From Nymphaea colorata (taxonomy: Eukaryota > Streptophyta > Magnoliopsida > Nymphaeales > Nymphaeaceae), in NCBI RefSeq assembly GCF_008831285.2, contig NC_045148.1, positions 1,180,001-1,244,000 of the forward strand: a stretch of DNA of 64,000 nucleotides. The letters run 5' to 3'. Positions within the stretch are counted from its first letter, which is position 1. Each line of letters starts with the position of its first letter. Under the pieces are notes generated by a model, which had not been told where the DNA came from, did no database searches, and was given only the letters and a program-made list of their open reading frames with translations. Below are positions 52,575 to 64,000 of the stretch, in pieces. Position numbers and translations under genes: made by a program.

Positions 52575-53843
52575 TTCTCAAGAACTGAACACATATTTTA
52601 GGGGTCTTGATGTTGATGCTTGATTTCATCACTTGTTAAACGAAGCCTGCAATGTGAGCTCACAAGCAGCGTGCAATGCTTTGATATTTAATTCACAGCA
52701 TGGAATAGACCAAAAGGCCCACATACAAACCATCCACAAGCATGCAATAGGAGAGGAAGCATCATTTTTTACCATCGCCGTCTTCGATGCAAATTAAATA
52801 AATCTAACCTTGGCCTTGGGTCAAAGCTGGAGCATAGAAAATTAAAAGCATTTTAGAATGGAAAAGTGCGGCCATTTGAAAAAAAAAAGAAAAGAAAATT
52901 TGACTGAACTTTAACTTTTCAAAATTCGAAAGGGGAGCAGGTCTCCGATCATCAATGTGATCGAAGAAAATGCGTTGAACATTCGAACAATAATATTTCT
53001 TTCCTAAAATATATTAACAAAAATATATTTTTCTTGAGAATAGAAAATCTCACACAACTTCGAGACAGTTGATGTACACATATATAGCTAATTAATGTAC
53101 CATAAATTATTGTTAAAAAAATCATAAATCATCATTATATTATAAACAACTGTTAGTCCTTCCATTTTATGGTGTTTTTAGTAACGTTTTTTTTAAATAT
53201 TTTATTATCTGACTGCGAGCTTTCAATCCAGAAGAAAGGTAGCTGTTGTTGGATGGATGAAATTCAGAAACTTGTCGCAAAAAAACTGCCACTATATTAA
53301 CATTGGTGGAGGTTTGTAGTTATGATTGCTTTAGCTACGGTTATTGTTCCTTTCAATGACGATTTTTTTGTATCTTGATCATCTAACAAATATCTCAGCA
53401 GCATTGATTTTTCCTATATGGCAATATATATACGACGGATGGTTGATGTTCAGTTACTTATATTGCCATAGACCACATTTTATTTGATTATTGTACTGAT
53501 TTTGCTTCGCATGATCTGTCCAATTGGCCAATGCCTATATATATATATGATCTCTAAATTGAAAGTTAACATGAATCTTTTTTTCTTCTCAGATTTGGTT
53601 CGGCACCCGAATAAATCAGATTCTAAATTTGGACTCCTATTTTTGAAAACTGAATTTGGATCTGCCTTGCATGATTAGAAGCGAGTTTCATATGCAATCC
53701 ATTTTGAGGCTTTTATCGGATGTCATACAGAAATTGAATTCATTAGCAAACTAGATAACCAAGTATAAACGAATTTGTTTTCGATTACCAGATTCAGACA
53801 AGTAAATTCAGAATTAAATAAATCTATGCATGTGCTTCTTTGC

Positions 53844-54250
53844 TAAGGATGTCAATAAACCTGATTTCTATTCGATAACTGAACAACTTAAAAAATTCAG
53901 ATATAAAAAAGAAATTGAAATTCAATTGAAAAAAAACAAAAGAGAAATCATATTGGATCCAGATTTAAGAAATGACATCCAATTAGATTCAGATTTAAAT
54001 AGACATCTGTTCACATTCAGATTTAGTATGTATCCCATATCAAATGTCCATGGTTTGAAAAAATTGTATCTTTGTATGTACTAATGCATTTGGATTCGTT
54101 TTAAAAGTCGGACTTTGATTCAGATGTGAATCTAAAAACTGGATTCATATCAAATTTGAATAATGAATTTAGATTCAGATTCAGATATGGTTAAACTCTT
54201 CTACATTCATATTCGAAAATGAATTCACATAGAAATATGTAAATAAATAT
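53844..54250. repeat. Diverged copy of the TAGGGATGTCAA TIR family
   Basis: The left end TAAGGATGTCAATAAACCTG is clear and the body words match the family. The right end is decayed and could not be fixed. Confidence 0.5.
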
Positions 54251-54512
54251 CCAGAAAAAACCATAGTAAAAGGTGGTATACCTGATCCAATTGCAAATCC
54301 ATCGACAGGTAACATGGAAAGACTTTAGTGGAGGCGTTGGCAAGAGCGATGCCTAATTGGGAAAATTAGCAGGAAAGTCATGGTCAGTAACAACCTGTCC
54401 CTTGACAATGACAGACTGGTCGACGTGTTTGACTATGACCTGTTCTGGTTGTCTGGTGTAATCAATCCGTGGCATTTCTGCCCCGCGTGCCAGTGCTTTA
54501 ACGCGTGTTTAA

Positions 54513-54751
54513 TAGGCTTGGGCGTCGGTCGGCCCTGCGTGGCCCGGCTCGTTAAGCCCATTTAAATTAAAAAATTAATTTTTTTATTTTTTAATAATAT
54601 ATATTTATTATTAATAAATATATTTTATATTTAAAAAATAATTTATAATTAAAAATTATATTTTAATTTTAAATGGACCTAGACCTGAGCTATCGGGCCG
54701 GGCTTGGGCCAGGTGTCTATCGGGCCGGGCCTGGGCCCATGCCCACCTTTA
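54513..54751. mobile_element. hAT-like MITE, GGGCCGGGC-rich ends with AT-rich centre
   Basis: It begins TAGGCTTGGGCGTC and its right end read inward is TAAAGGTGGGCATGGG, close to common plant hAT termini. The flanks GTGTTTAA (54505-54512) and GTGTTTGA (54752-54759) are a 7/8 target duplication. Composition and layout match the element at 31436-31691. Confidence 0.72.
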
Positions 54752-54857
54752 GTGTTTGAAGGTGATAAGCTGCCACGTGACACCCCATCTCAAATGTCCA
54801 GTCATCAGATACGGGTGTCTCTCAACACCACATGCACCTCAAGGGGCCAATGCAACG

Positions 54858-55100
54858 TCAAGCTTGGCTTGAGCTCGACTCCCACTCATTTTTGTTAATC
54901 CATCTTTTAACTCATTTAACTCGTCAACTTGTTTAACTAATTCAACTATAATGATCAAATTTAAACGGGTTGAGTTTTTGCAATTCCAACTCATATCGTT
55001 CAACATTTCCAGTATAGTTCTAAATTCGAGTGCAAGCCAAGTTTTTTTCGAGCTAAGTGGAGTCTAAGTCCAAGTTGGCTCAACTAATTTTGCAGCCCAA
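54858..55100. repeat. Relative of the TTAACTCG hAT-like MITE, diverged
   Basis: AAGCTTGGCTTGAGCTCGAC, many AACTCATTTAACTCG words and the end CTCAACTAATTTTGCAGCCC match the element at 51520-51866. A further partial copy may continue to about 55270. Confidence 0.5.
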
Positions 55101-56822
55101 TTTCCAGCATAGCGTCTACATAAGGTTGATCGATGAGTTGAGCTAACTCAAGCCAGGCTTGAGCATGACTCTTATATAGGCTAAGTTCGAGCTTGACTCA
55201 TTCATAAACCAACCAAAATTCAAAGTCAAGCTTAAAACTAAAGTGGATTAGTAGGCTTGACACATTTGAACTCCATTAATGGTTTCTGCCCTCGTACACA
55301 ACTGACCAGTAAAGATTAGAGCAGATATTTAATCTCCAACTCGAGTTTCTCCCCCTAAATTTACGAGGGAAAAAGACTTGAAAACCCAAATTTTGCCAAA
55401 AATAAATTCGAGCTTGACTTCTATACATATGTATGATTCTTATCTTACAGCTTATAAATTTAAACATTTAATTTGCATCGATTCAGCCTGTATAGAACAG
55501 CCTAAAAACGATTGAAACTAAATGTCAAACTCTCCCTCTCTCTTTCTCGCGTGCGTTGGTGTGCCACATTTAAAGGTTGCTGTTGAAAATCCAACAAGTG
55601 ACGAGAGTAACAGGAACGGTCGGATTGTACTGTACATATACAAGCACTAAAGGGCAGCAACACCGCAAGGAGAAAAAGAATACAGGAGCTGCAGTGAGGG
55701 CATTGACAAAATCAAGTAACGAAATCTTAGCAATATTTACACCAATTGATGCCTCATGCCATTCGAAAAATATATAATATTTCTTGAATATCATGCAGAG
55801 CTTATAAATACATACATACACACGCGCCCTTGCAAATTATAGATCACAAGTTCATCGTATACATACATATATACATACATACACACGCACTGTTGCAAAT
55901 TATAGCTCATAAGCTGCTAAGAATTGAGAAAATTTCTTAAAGTCAACTGTCAAGTGTAAATCATCAAGTCTGTCTCTGAAAATTAAGGTCAGGACGCATG
56001 ACCCTGCACCAAATGAGACAGTTAGAATTAATGGCTCTTGATTTTCAAGTGTTCTCTTTTTCAAAATATGTTTGCTCTTGTTCTATTATATGTTTGAATA
56101 ATGAAATTAATTAACATTTGAATAGGTGCCCTCTATGATTGGATGAACATAAAAATTTTCTTTGTGTACATTAGAAAATATGAACTTTCAAACCACAAAT
56201 CACATAAGGAAAAACAAGTTCCTGAAACTTGTTCCAACAGATTGATCAGTACCACGGGCGATGCATCATTATCCATATGTTAATAGATTGATGAAAATTG
56301 GCTACGATAATCATGTTGGCATTATATGCAATTGCACCAGATCAACTTCTTTTAGTTCGATCGCTTTCGGTTGAGTGCTACAAGCACTACACACGGCTGA
56401 TTGCCTGTGGAAGTGGAAAAACGACCCCATTTGTTGGATGGGCAGACTGTCTATAAAATCTTTGATTCCTTCTAACCAAGAAGGAAAACTGGAAAGAAGG
56501 AAAGGAGAATTAGCTTTCGTTTTTTTCTGTGTTCCGGGACAAGTCTAATCCCACAACGCCAGCAGAAGGTCATCTCCTCGCGTGAACTTCGTTTTCGTCA
56601 CACATTTTTCTTCCTCTTACTTTGTCTTTCTGCGAAAAGTAAGAATTGCTTGTTTCAAAGTCTACATAATGAGAGTTGGTGAAAGAAAACTTTTATGTAT
56701 TTGCAACTAAGGTTGGAAAACAAGTCAGAGGAATCAAGCACCGTTCAAACATTAAATATAGGCTGTGGTTTTATGTGTGGAATTATGGACCCGCATTGTA
56801 TTTACGCAGTAGACAAGCTGGG

Positions 56823-57058
56823 TGTTGTTGGTGTATGGAACTTGATCCATACTGGACACTCATATGCAATACCGCATTCTCTGAGAGTGTCTGTGTTCAT
56901 TTGAGAGTGTCTGTGTTCATCTAAGAGTGAATAGTAAAGATCTGTGTGACCGTGGACGTAGGAAATTATTGCTCCGAACCACGTAAATATTTGTCATCTT
57001 CTTTGTTACTTCTAACCTCCTCTTGAGAGTGCCTGAGAAATATTGTGTTGTTCCTAAC
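56823..57058 (+). mobile_element. Probable copia LTR fragment
   Basis: GACCGTGGACGTAGG followed by GAACCACGTAAATATTTGTC, a TTCTTTG-like stretch and an end near TTGTTCCTAACA is the layout of the 3' half of many plant Ty1/copia LTRs. No second LTR, primer site or polyprotein was found, so this is at most a solo or broken LTR. The start is a guess. It includes a 20-bp tandem repeat (56882-56928). Confidence 0.35.
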
Positions 57059-59640
57059 AGGTGCCGTAGGTGGACATCCAAATGGCTTTCACAAAAACAA
57101 CTCATGTTGGATTGGACAGCGCAAATGGTTGGTTAACTACATAAAGTTAGAGTCACTATATATATATATATATGCCAGCTGCTAAAAGTCTTAAAAAACC
57201 ATGATGGGGATGGTGCAATGGTTTGAGTAGGGGGCAGACAGGCGATCAAGTCTCTAGCTCGAGTATAAAGGACATCGACCTCCTTAAGGGCATTGGAGGT
57301 GGAATCGAGAAACCAAAAGTGAACTTGACTATGAGATGATGAAGATAAAGGTGGAATACATGAAACATTCACATAGTAATGTTACCTGGTGCTAAACTGG
57401 CCCTTGGGGGCCTTTCCTACATTGTATGTACATCGTATTATGTATACATTTATTTAATGCTATAATGGCTTGAGATTGGCTCCATAATGATCAGCAAGTG
57501 CTAGCTAGTGGCGCTTCAAAGAAAATTAAAATCACAATACACTAGTGTTATTAAAAGCAGATAATTTTGAATGGGATTGGCCGTCTTGATAAGATGAATT
57601 GTCCGGCAATTCAACTGAACCAGTTGTGAATGAGCGAAAATGTTATTATATTTACCTACTCGAAATAATTAAATTGATTACGATGGAGAACATTAATTGG
57701 TTTGCCACGTATTCAATTCAAGCCTATTTTTACAACACTGACGGATGAAGAAGAAGCTCAACATCATTAATGTTTCTTAGATTTATTTGAGCTAAGTGCT
57801 TATTGCTGTAACATTTAAATTGCATCAAGTGGCGAAGAAGGTGAATTTTCAAAGATGTTGCAGGTACGAACAACATGACCTGCTTTTACTCGCTTGTTAC
57901 TGTTTGACATTAATGGAGTTTCTTAGCAGCTCTTAAGGGAATGCTACTGGGATAAGTGGAACTAAAAATATTCGCCTTGCTAGCAGTTAGCTCTCTTCCT
58001 TTTGTGGATCGTGTTCACGATTTGGCAAAAGTCACTTTTGTAAGTGGTGGGTCTGGTTATTATTGAGGATTGATATGAATCAATAATTTCAAGTAGAATG
58101 CCGTGTTTATCCTAAGCAAGAAGAATTATTTGCTAATAATAAACGTAAGTACGACAAGCCAGAGGAATACTCCATTGCTCGGATGAGAGTTGGAGTTCTT
58201 CCATTCCCCTTTAGCTCCAAGGTCGGCTGCATTGCTGCCTGATATGCGCTTAGTGTAGGTGAACTAATGAATTAATATAACTCTTCCATACTACATAGCA
58301 TCAAGCATCAAGGCATAATGCTTATGGGAATCGAACTGATTTCGTTTCAGTGATACCATTGCAACCATCTACTCTATGCCCCTTGGGGTGTAAAATTGTC
58401 AAGTTAATCAATTAGGCTTAAGTGTAAAACCAGCAAGTACCCAGAATCACATATATTTCCTAACACACGAACATGATATTTTGAAATAATCAAGTTTTAT
58501 ATATTTTGAATCCTATACATTAAAAGTTTCTATTCAACTCGCATAGGCTTTAACATTTATATGCGACTAGTTCAGATTTTTATTGGATCTTAACCGGTAC
58601 CAGATTCTTATTGCGATTCAGGTTCCATTGCCGAAACTGTATATGGAATCAAAGCCAAGTTTCTTTCCCTGATGTGACTAAATTAAAATCAGATCTGCAT
58701 GTCTTGTCATATCCCGGGGAAAGTTCATCTCTAACTTGGCCATATCGATGAAAAGCCGGCGAATGAACTGTCAGACTATTAATGGTCATCTGTTGCCCTC
58801 CATTGAGTTGCTCTGATGTGGGTCTTTTTAAAGGAGAGAAATTGATTCCCTTTTTTCTGTAGTAGTTACTAGAAAGCAGCATGGCTGGGCAAAGCTGGTT
58901 GGAATACATCCATTACTTTGAAGTTTCTTTTAAGGATAGATTGGAAGAGCTGGCAGATATTAGATGGTGAATTAAGGCTGTTTTTATTTTTGGGAAATTC
59001 TCTGAGCTGGGTCGAATCAAGGAAGGTTGCAAATCGCTTCTAAAGTTATCAAGGGGGGGTCCTAGTGGCGTTAAGCGCGAGTCCAATGCATTTTGTAGAA
59101 GATCTATTTCTCCTTATCTTGAAACAGAGATGCTGTGTTTAGCTCAGGAAACTTTTGATTTCAATCTGCCTCTAGATAGACATCAGTTCTAACATCAAAA
59201 AATGGTTACATTGGCTACAAATGGGTATTGAGAGTAGAGGGTAGAGGATAAAGACTCCTGCAATTTTGCTGCAATTTCTTTCTTGTTTCCGCATCTCTTT
59301 TGTCAACTCGGATGTGCGGACCACCATTGCTGTAGGCTGTATCATCTTGTGTACAGCTGGTTTTTGGTGGTGGATCAATAAAAGTTCCGAGTAACTCTCT
59401 CTCCGGCAGTTTTGATGCGGAAATGCAATGGAGAGATAGCTATGTGCACAGAAATGCCAGCATGTGAACCCTTCAACCCACTTTCACGATGGGCTTGACC
59501 CACTTTTAAGAACAAGTGTCATGCACACATACTGAAGACCTTGTGCACGGACCTGTGCGTCTTGTGCGGATAACTACCTTGGAAAGCAGGGAGTGGTAGC
59601 AAAATGCTGCACTGGGTGGCAGGATTGATGGCGACATCAG

Positions 59641-60031
59641 AACGCATGTCCGGTCGCTCGCGGTCGTTGAAATCCACCGTCTGGAACAGCAGGGTAAGTG
59701 CAGAGAGGAAGACTTCACCACCCACGAACATAAGGAAGATGAGGACCACGAACTGGGAATCTGAGAGGTTCTCCAAGTTAATGGAGGCCAAGCTGGAAGC
59801 TGTGTGGGCGAAGACGGACATAAAGAAGAGGTCGGGCTTCTCATTCTCTAGGGCCAGCAGGCAAATGAAGCCCACTATGGAGAAGAACATGAAGTAGAGA
59901 AGCTCGAGCCAGAACTGATGCAAGCGCCAAAGTGTGGCCCTGTACGACCGCTTGAAGAACTTACTGGTTCTTCTGTGCAACCCGCAGTAATACCATGAGA
60001 GGAAGTCCACCACATGAACAACTCCTCCCAT
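59641..60031 (-). pseudogene. Truncated HKT pseudogene (exon 1 5' part only)
   Basis: From ATG 60031 the reading frame matches HKT copy 2 residue by residue through [10 protein letters not shown] and the first membrane segment, then carries several lesions. Nine codons between TM1 and pore loop A are deleted in frame (the stretch after EKP). A conserved Ser just before AHTASSL is changed to Phe. A 22-bp deletion near the end of the matching part shifts the frame. Homology stops at 59640/59641, equivalent to codon about 146 of copy 2. Pore units B-D and exons 2-3 are missing, so no working transporter can be made. Nucleotide similarity to copy 2 is very high, so the copy is young. Confidence 0.93.
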
Positions 60032-60385
60032 GATTGGAAAAGAGAGACACAGAGTTGCTTGCGGGGAATGGGGAGAGAAGAAATGGGCCAATTTAAAGAA
60101 GGGAAGGGGAGCGTGAACTGTGAATCTGGTGTACTCATGATATAATGAAAAATTAAATAGTTACTTTAGCTTTTTCATAGTCACCCAATCACCTCATCAA
60201 AGCCCTTTCATTAATCATGATAGATGATTAAAAAAAAATATCGAGAAAAAAAGTTACTAATATTTTTGTCAGACAGTTTTAGTTCACATAATTTTTTCAT
60301 TGTTTTTCTTTTGTCAACCATTCATTTACTTCATGCAAACTGTATTGATTAGATGAATAGGTGATTTTTAATAGCTAGAGTCAAC

Positions 60386-60570
60386 ATTCTCTCATTCTAT
60401 ATATAATGAGCAGGAAAGATGCGGATTTCTATTAATCATCACTCCCTATGGTCAATCGTGTAAGATGTGATAGATGAGATTCTCTCATTCTATGTATAAT
60501 GAGGAAAGATGTGGATTTCTATTAATCATCACTCCCTATGGTCAATCGTGTAAGATGTGATAGATGAGAT
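60386..60570. repeat. 93-bp tandem duplication inside arm B
   Basis: ATTCTCTCATTCTAT starts at 60386 and 60479. Both units run to GTGATAGATGAGAT with only a 2-bp indel and a few substitutions. Arm A has a single, diverged equivalent near 48850-48900. Confidence 0.9.
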
Positions 60571-62034
60571 TTTTGGAGTGAGAAATAAATTACTGGCATT
60601 CACATTCGTTGTATGGCGGACGGCTGCTCATTCGAAGAGTGGCAAATGAAAAAAAAAATGTCACACGATGCGCCATGCATAATGGTCCATATGATTCGCA
60701 TATACTCAGTTCATATATTTTGGGCCATGCATGCTATATATGTATATATAGTAACAAAAATATTATATTCCATGAGGAAATCACTTACGTCGTCAATTCT
60801 AATAAAATTAAACAGTAAAAAATTAAGTTCTAAGCACAGAAGCCAAATTATTTTTGTACAACTTTGAAATATCATTCAAAGGAAATGTACGAAATCTTAT
60901 TTGTTTCTTGTTTTGAAGGGTATTACAGATTTTTGAAAAAACATCCTGCCTTCTATCTTTGCAACTTATTTTTATCTTGGGATTCCATAAGATTGACGGT
61001 CGGTATGATTCCCATGGTGTGGTATGTGAAGGTCCATTTTTGTTTTCTCATAAAAGAAAATGTGGTTTTAGATTATTCACACGCAACTTTCAAATGCTGT
61101 AAAATCCAATCCTAGATTTCAAGTTAAGCGGGGCATTTCCTGGGTCAACTTTCACCAAATCAACTATGCACACATCATGATCAATATAATGAAATTCAAT
61201 CATGAATCAAAAAGAAAATTATACAGCCTTGAACGTGCTTAGTTCTTCTAAATCTCAATTAATGACAGGTGTTGGTACTCTTTGTGAGTATGTATATTCA
61301 CTTCTTAAAATTTAATAGGAAGATCGTGTACATCTTCCTAGAAAGAACCCTAGTCCACTTATGTTATGTTGTCTAGTAATCAGAACACTAATATATCATT
61401 TTATATATCTTGTTTCAAGAGATTAGGCATGTTAATATAGTCTTTCATAAATCCATCCCAATTTTTACTGCAGTACATGGAACACTATATTATTATTCCA
61501 ATTGCCAAAAAACCTGTTAATAAGAACAGTAATAAACTGTTTCAGAAATCTTATCTAAAGATTACAGTAGATTCATGGAACACTATGTTGCAATGTTCTA
61601 TGAATATACTCCAATATTTGAAGCATGAAATAATTTGTTACCATTCTCATTGCCAAATAACCTTTTCGGACTTCGGTCGTCCCATTCACCTTTAATTCTT
61701 AAGGATCATATTTCATTGTGTGCTTTTGTTAGAGCAAAAAAAAACAATTATATTATCTTTGAATATTCGTGAAGCCTAAAAAACAACAATCATCTTCATC
61801 TCTCTCTCTGTCTCGCTCTATCTCTATGTGTGTGTGTGTGTTATGCTGTTTGTGACATGACAGTAATAGTTTGATAAAGTACCAAGCTAGTTAAGTGTGT
61901 ACTATCTGGGAACCCTCTTTATTTGGTCATTTTAACATATTGCATCGCGCCTTCCAAATTTAGTGTAACAGGTTCTCCAATGAACCTCATATTCGTTTAT
62001 GTAACTATGGGAACAATTATATATTAGACAGATT

Positions 62035-62075
62035 TGTATATATATATATATATATATAGATGCGTGTGTGTGTTT
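62035..62075. repeat. (TA)n microsatellite
   Basis: About 24 bp of TA repeats are followed by a short GTGTGT run. It sits in arm B. Confidence 0.85.
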
Positions 62076-63162
62076 CGGGTCATGGTTTTTTTATGAAAAA
62101 TGATTTTTGGGGGCTTCAAAACATAAGAAACGATGACCATTGATCTTTGAAAATTCGTCTCAGAGATTGCCATGTGGTCTAAATGAATGGCACTTATAAG
62201 TGGACACTAGTAAACAATGAGTATTTACAGATCATACATATGCATTCATGTGGTTAAACTTTAGGAAAGAATTTGAAACTCACAAATTCAAATGGTCCCA
62301 TCCCATTCCCTTCTTCCATTCAGGAACCACCAACACACATATATGAAGATTGTCTCTTGGTTTTAATCAAGTGAACCAAATATCGACCACAAGGAAGGAA
62401 GTTTTTATGCTCTCAAAAAGATATTGACCTTTTCCTCTATTAGGAGCTTCCTACTCTCACATCTCTTCATCTAAACTATCAAGGTTGATATTGGTAAGAA
62501 TCATCCAGATCAATTCCAAGTAATCAAATTATAAAGATTAAGTTGTTAATATAAAAGCTAATACTCTTTCTTCAAGAGTGCAAAATGTCATTCAAAGGTG
62601 CGAAGGGAGAGAGAAAAAGAAAACAAATGAGTTCTGATGAAAAAACTTCTTGTTTCATTTAACGCCTTACCTTCCACATTTGTAATTTACTTCTCACTAT
62701 CTGATTTCATCAAAATCTACATCATAGATGATTTCCATCAAGCATAGTATAAGGTGTGAGATTTATTATTTTTCAAAAATCCTATATCAAGTTGGGGATG
62801 ATATAGATAATAGTGACTGTAAGATTTTCTTTAAACAAAATAAACAAGGGAGGAGTTGCAAAAGTTTAGATGATTCTAGAAATAGAAACCTTTTGGTTGA
62901 ATAACAAATGTTTTTTTTTTTTTTTTTTTACTTCCAAGCACGCAACCGAAGTAAGCACGTCAACATTTTTTATTTTCTTTCTCCCCATTTCTCCGTCCCT
63001 GGGAAGGACCAGAGGAACCTCCCCACACCCAACCTAACGTCACCAAGCACCGTCCAAATGGGTAATTAAATTGGCCCCTAGAGGTCCTCTCTCCCCTTTC
63101 AAGAACACCACCCAAGTTTGACACAGCACCTTAAACTCGACCACGTCAACAAGTCAACTCAC

Positions 63163-63424
63163 TGACCCGATAACTCGGTCATTTGCTGATCGAGTCCGAG
63201 TCATGGATTTGCCAACTATGTTACACAGTCATTGGCCTCAAAAGTCCGCACAATTTTGGGCTGATGTCATTGCCACCCCCGTCCTCCATTCAATCTTATG
63301 ACCCGGTAACTCGGTCATTTGCTGATCGGAGTCACAGAATTGCCAACTATGTTACACAGTCATTGGCCTCAAAAGTGGGCACAATTTTGGGCCGATGTCA
63401 TTGCCGCCCTTCCATCCAATCTTC
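63163..63424. repeat. 137-bp tandem duplication inside arm B
   Basis: GACCCG(A/G)TAACTCGGTCATT occurs at 63163 and 63300. Both units continue through GCCAACTATGTTACACAGTC and TTGGGC(T/C)GATGTCATTGCC. It overlaps the empty site of the arm A hAT-like MITE, so that target is present twice. Confidence 0.88.
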
Positions 63425-64000
63425 TTCTGTCAAGTCCCTTTCGGCGTCGGAGCGTGAAGGGTGACGACCGACGAAACGGGTCAACAGACGGAGAGACTGC
63501 ACTGGCTGAGCATCCTAAACTGGGTTTTAAAAAATGAAGCATGCCTTAGGATCATAATTCATGTTTATTGAAGGTGCTATGCGTATAATCCACATCCCTG
63601 GTTTGCATTGAAGAACAAAAAGTCAGATGCTTGTTCCGTACCCTGCCGCCTACCAGTGAACGCCATAAACTCATGCCTGTGGTCGGAGTAATCCCCAAGA
63701 ACTGTGCTTCTCAGTCGAGTACATATTAGGGGATTCCTGACGTTGATGCTCAATTTCGTCACTTCTTAAATGAAAGTCTGCAATCTGAGCTCATGACCAG
63801 CGTGGAATTGTTTGATATTTAATTCACAGCAGCGCAGTAGACTAAAGGGCCATGCATACGAGGGACCAGGTCTCTCATGGCGTGGTGGGTTGGTTTTCAC
63901 TATAAATGACTACCATACTTGATCGAAGAAAATGCGTTCAATATTTCTTGAGAATCGAAAATCTTGTTCATATATATATATATACACAAACACACACCCC

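Larger units (their letters stand above)
47428..53060. repeat. Segmental duplication, arm A (HKT copy 2 5' end plus upstream flank)
   Basis: It aligns in the same orientation with 59641-64000. Matching blocks include HKT exon 1 (47428-47867 with 59641-60031), GATAAAGTACCAAGCTA at 50238 and 61874, AACCTCATATTCGTTTAT at 50582 and 61983, and GGTTTGCATTGAAGAACAAA at 52079 and 63600. The arm is longer than its partner because of insertions at about 50318-50556, 51520-51866 and 52178-52574. Confidence 0.85.
47868..59640. other. Intergenic region upstream of HKT copy 2
   Basis: The first 5 kb is duplication arm A. From 53.1 to 59.6 kb the DNA is not duplicated and holds MITEs, an LTR-like piece and unassigned AT-rich DNA. 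No supported gene. The stretch 58,950-59,390, next to the broken HKT copy, is less AT-rich and could be old retroelement DNA, but no domain was recognised. Confidence 0.55.
59641..64000. repeat. Segmental duplication, arm B (pseudo-HKT plus upstream flank)
   Basis: It is in the same orientation as 47428-53060, offset 12.2 kb at the HKT end and about 11.1 kb at the far end. The match still holds at TTCTTGAGAAT(A/C)GAAAATCT (53031 and 63948), so the arm probably runs past the window edge. Confidence 0.85.
60135..64000. other. Arm B flank: no gene
   Basis: Beyond the pseudogene this stretch is the duplicated upstream flank, with MITE-like GATTCATG(G/A)AACAC words at 61430-61670, the two local tandem duplications and microsatellites. 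The short open frames here show no family resemblance. Confidence 0.6.

Noticed and set aside
59519-60091. 190-codon frame as a complete HKT-like protein
   Set aside because: Its apparent start is a TTG in the leader, and its 3' part is frameshifted non-homologous sequence. Annotated as a truncated pseudogene instead.
63183-63537. Two overlapping open frames of 72-93 codons
   Set aside because: They owe their length to the 137-bp tandem duplication, and the matching sequence in the other arm is not open in the same way.

Overview
The window is nuclear DNA of a flowering plant. It is AT-rich, its genes are split by GT-AG introns of 0.1 to 6 kb, and the space between genes is filled with MITE-type elements, a SINE, LINE debris and long (TA)n/(TC)n microsatellites. 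The species cannot be named from the sequence alone. All recognisable genes lie on the minus strand. I rebuilt them by hand from splice sites and reading phase; every junction quoted below keeps the frame.

Layout. (1) 1-13,329: the 5' part of a gene for the alpha subunit of the AP-2 clathrin adaptor. Eight exons encode the first 308 residues, and the gene runs off the left edge. Its 5.9 kb fourth intron carries a 2.4 kb PIF/Harbinger-like element with a TAA target duplication. (2) 13,330-19,540: intergenic, with a short TIR-like repeat, a 78-bp tandem repeat and a full tRNA-type SINE flanked by 8-bp target duplications. (3) 19,541-25,583: a complete three-exon HKT-type (Trk/Ktr/HKT superfamily) cation transporter gene. 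(4) 25,584-42,125: intergenic, with several MITEs and a decayed LINE that retains a zf-RVT domain and an RNase H-like tail. (5) 42,126-47,867: a second complete three-exon HKT gene. (6) 47,868-59,640: its 5' flank, then TE-rich DNA including hAT-like MITEs and a probable copia LTR piece. (7) 59,641-64,000: a second copy of the HKT 5' end plus several kb of its upstream flank. The HKT copy is cut off inside exon 1 and frameshifted.

Biology. Both intact HKT proteins have Ser in the first pore loop and Gly in the other three (S-G-G-G). This is the signature of class I HKTs, which are mostly Na+-selective transporters that retrieve Na+ from the xylem and support shoot salt tolerance. The two genes share intron positions and phases but differ strongly in sequence, so they are an old tandem pair. 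The third copy is a much younger partial duplication.

The best second-look item is that young duplication (about 47.4-53.1 kb against 59.6-64.0 kb). Its two arms work as a natural comparison: at least one hAT-like MITE and one TIR element sit in one arm, while the other arm keeps the region without them. I found no prokaryotic-style system, CRISPR array, rRNA or confident tRNA gene, and no clearly unprecedented system.
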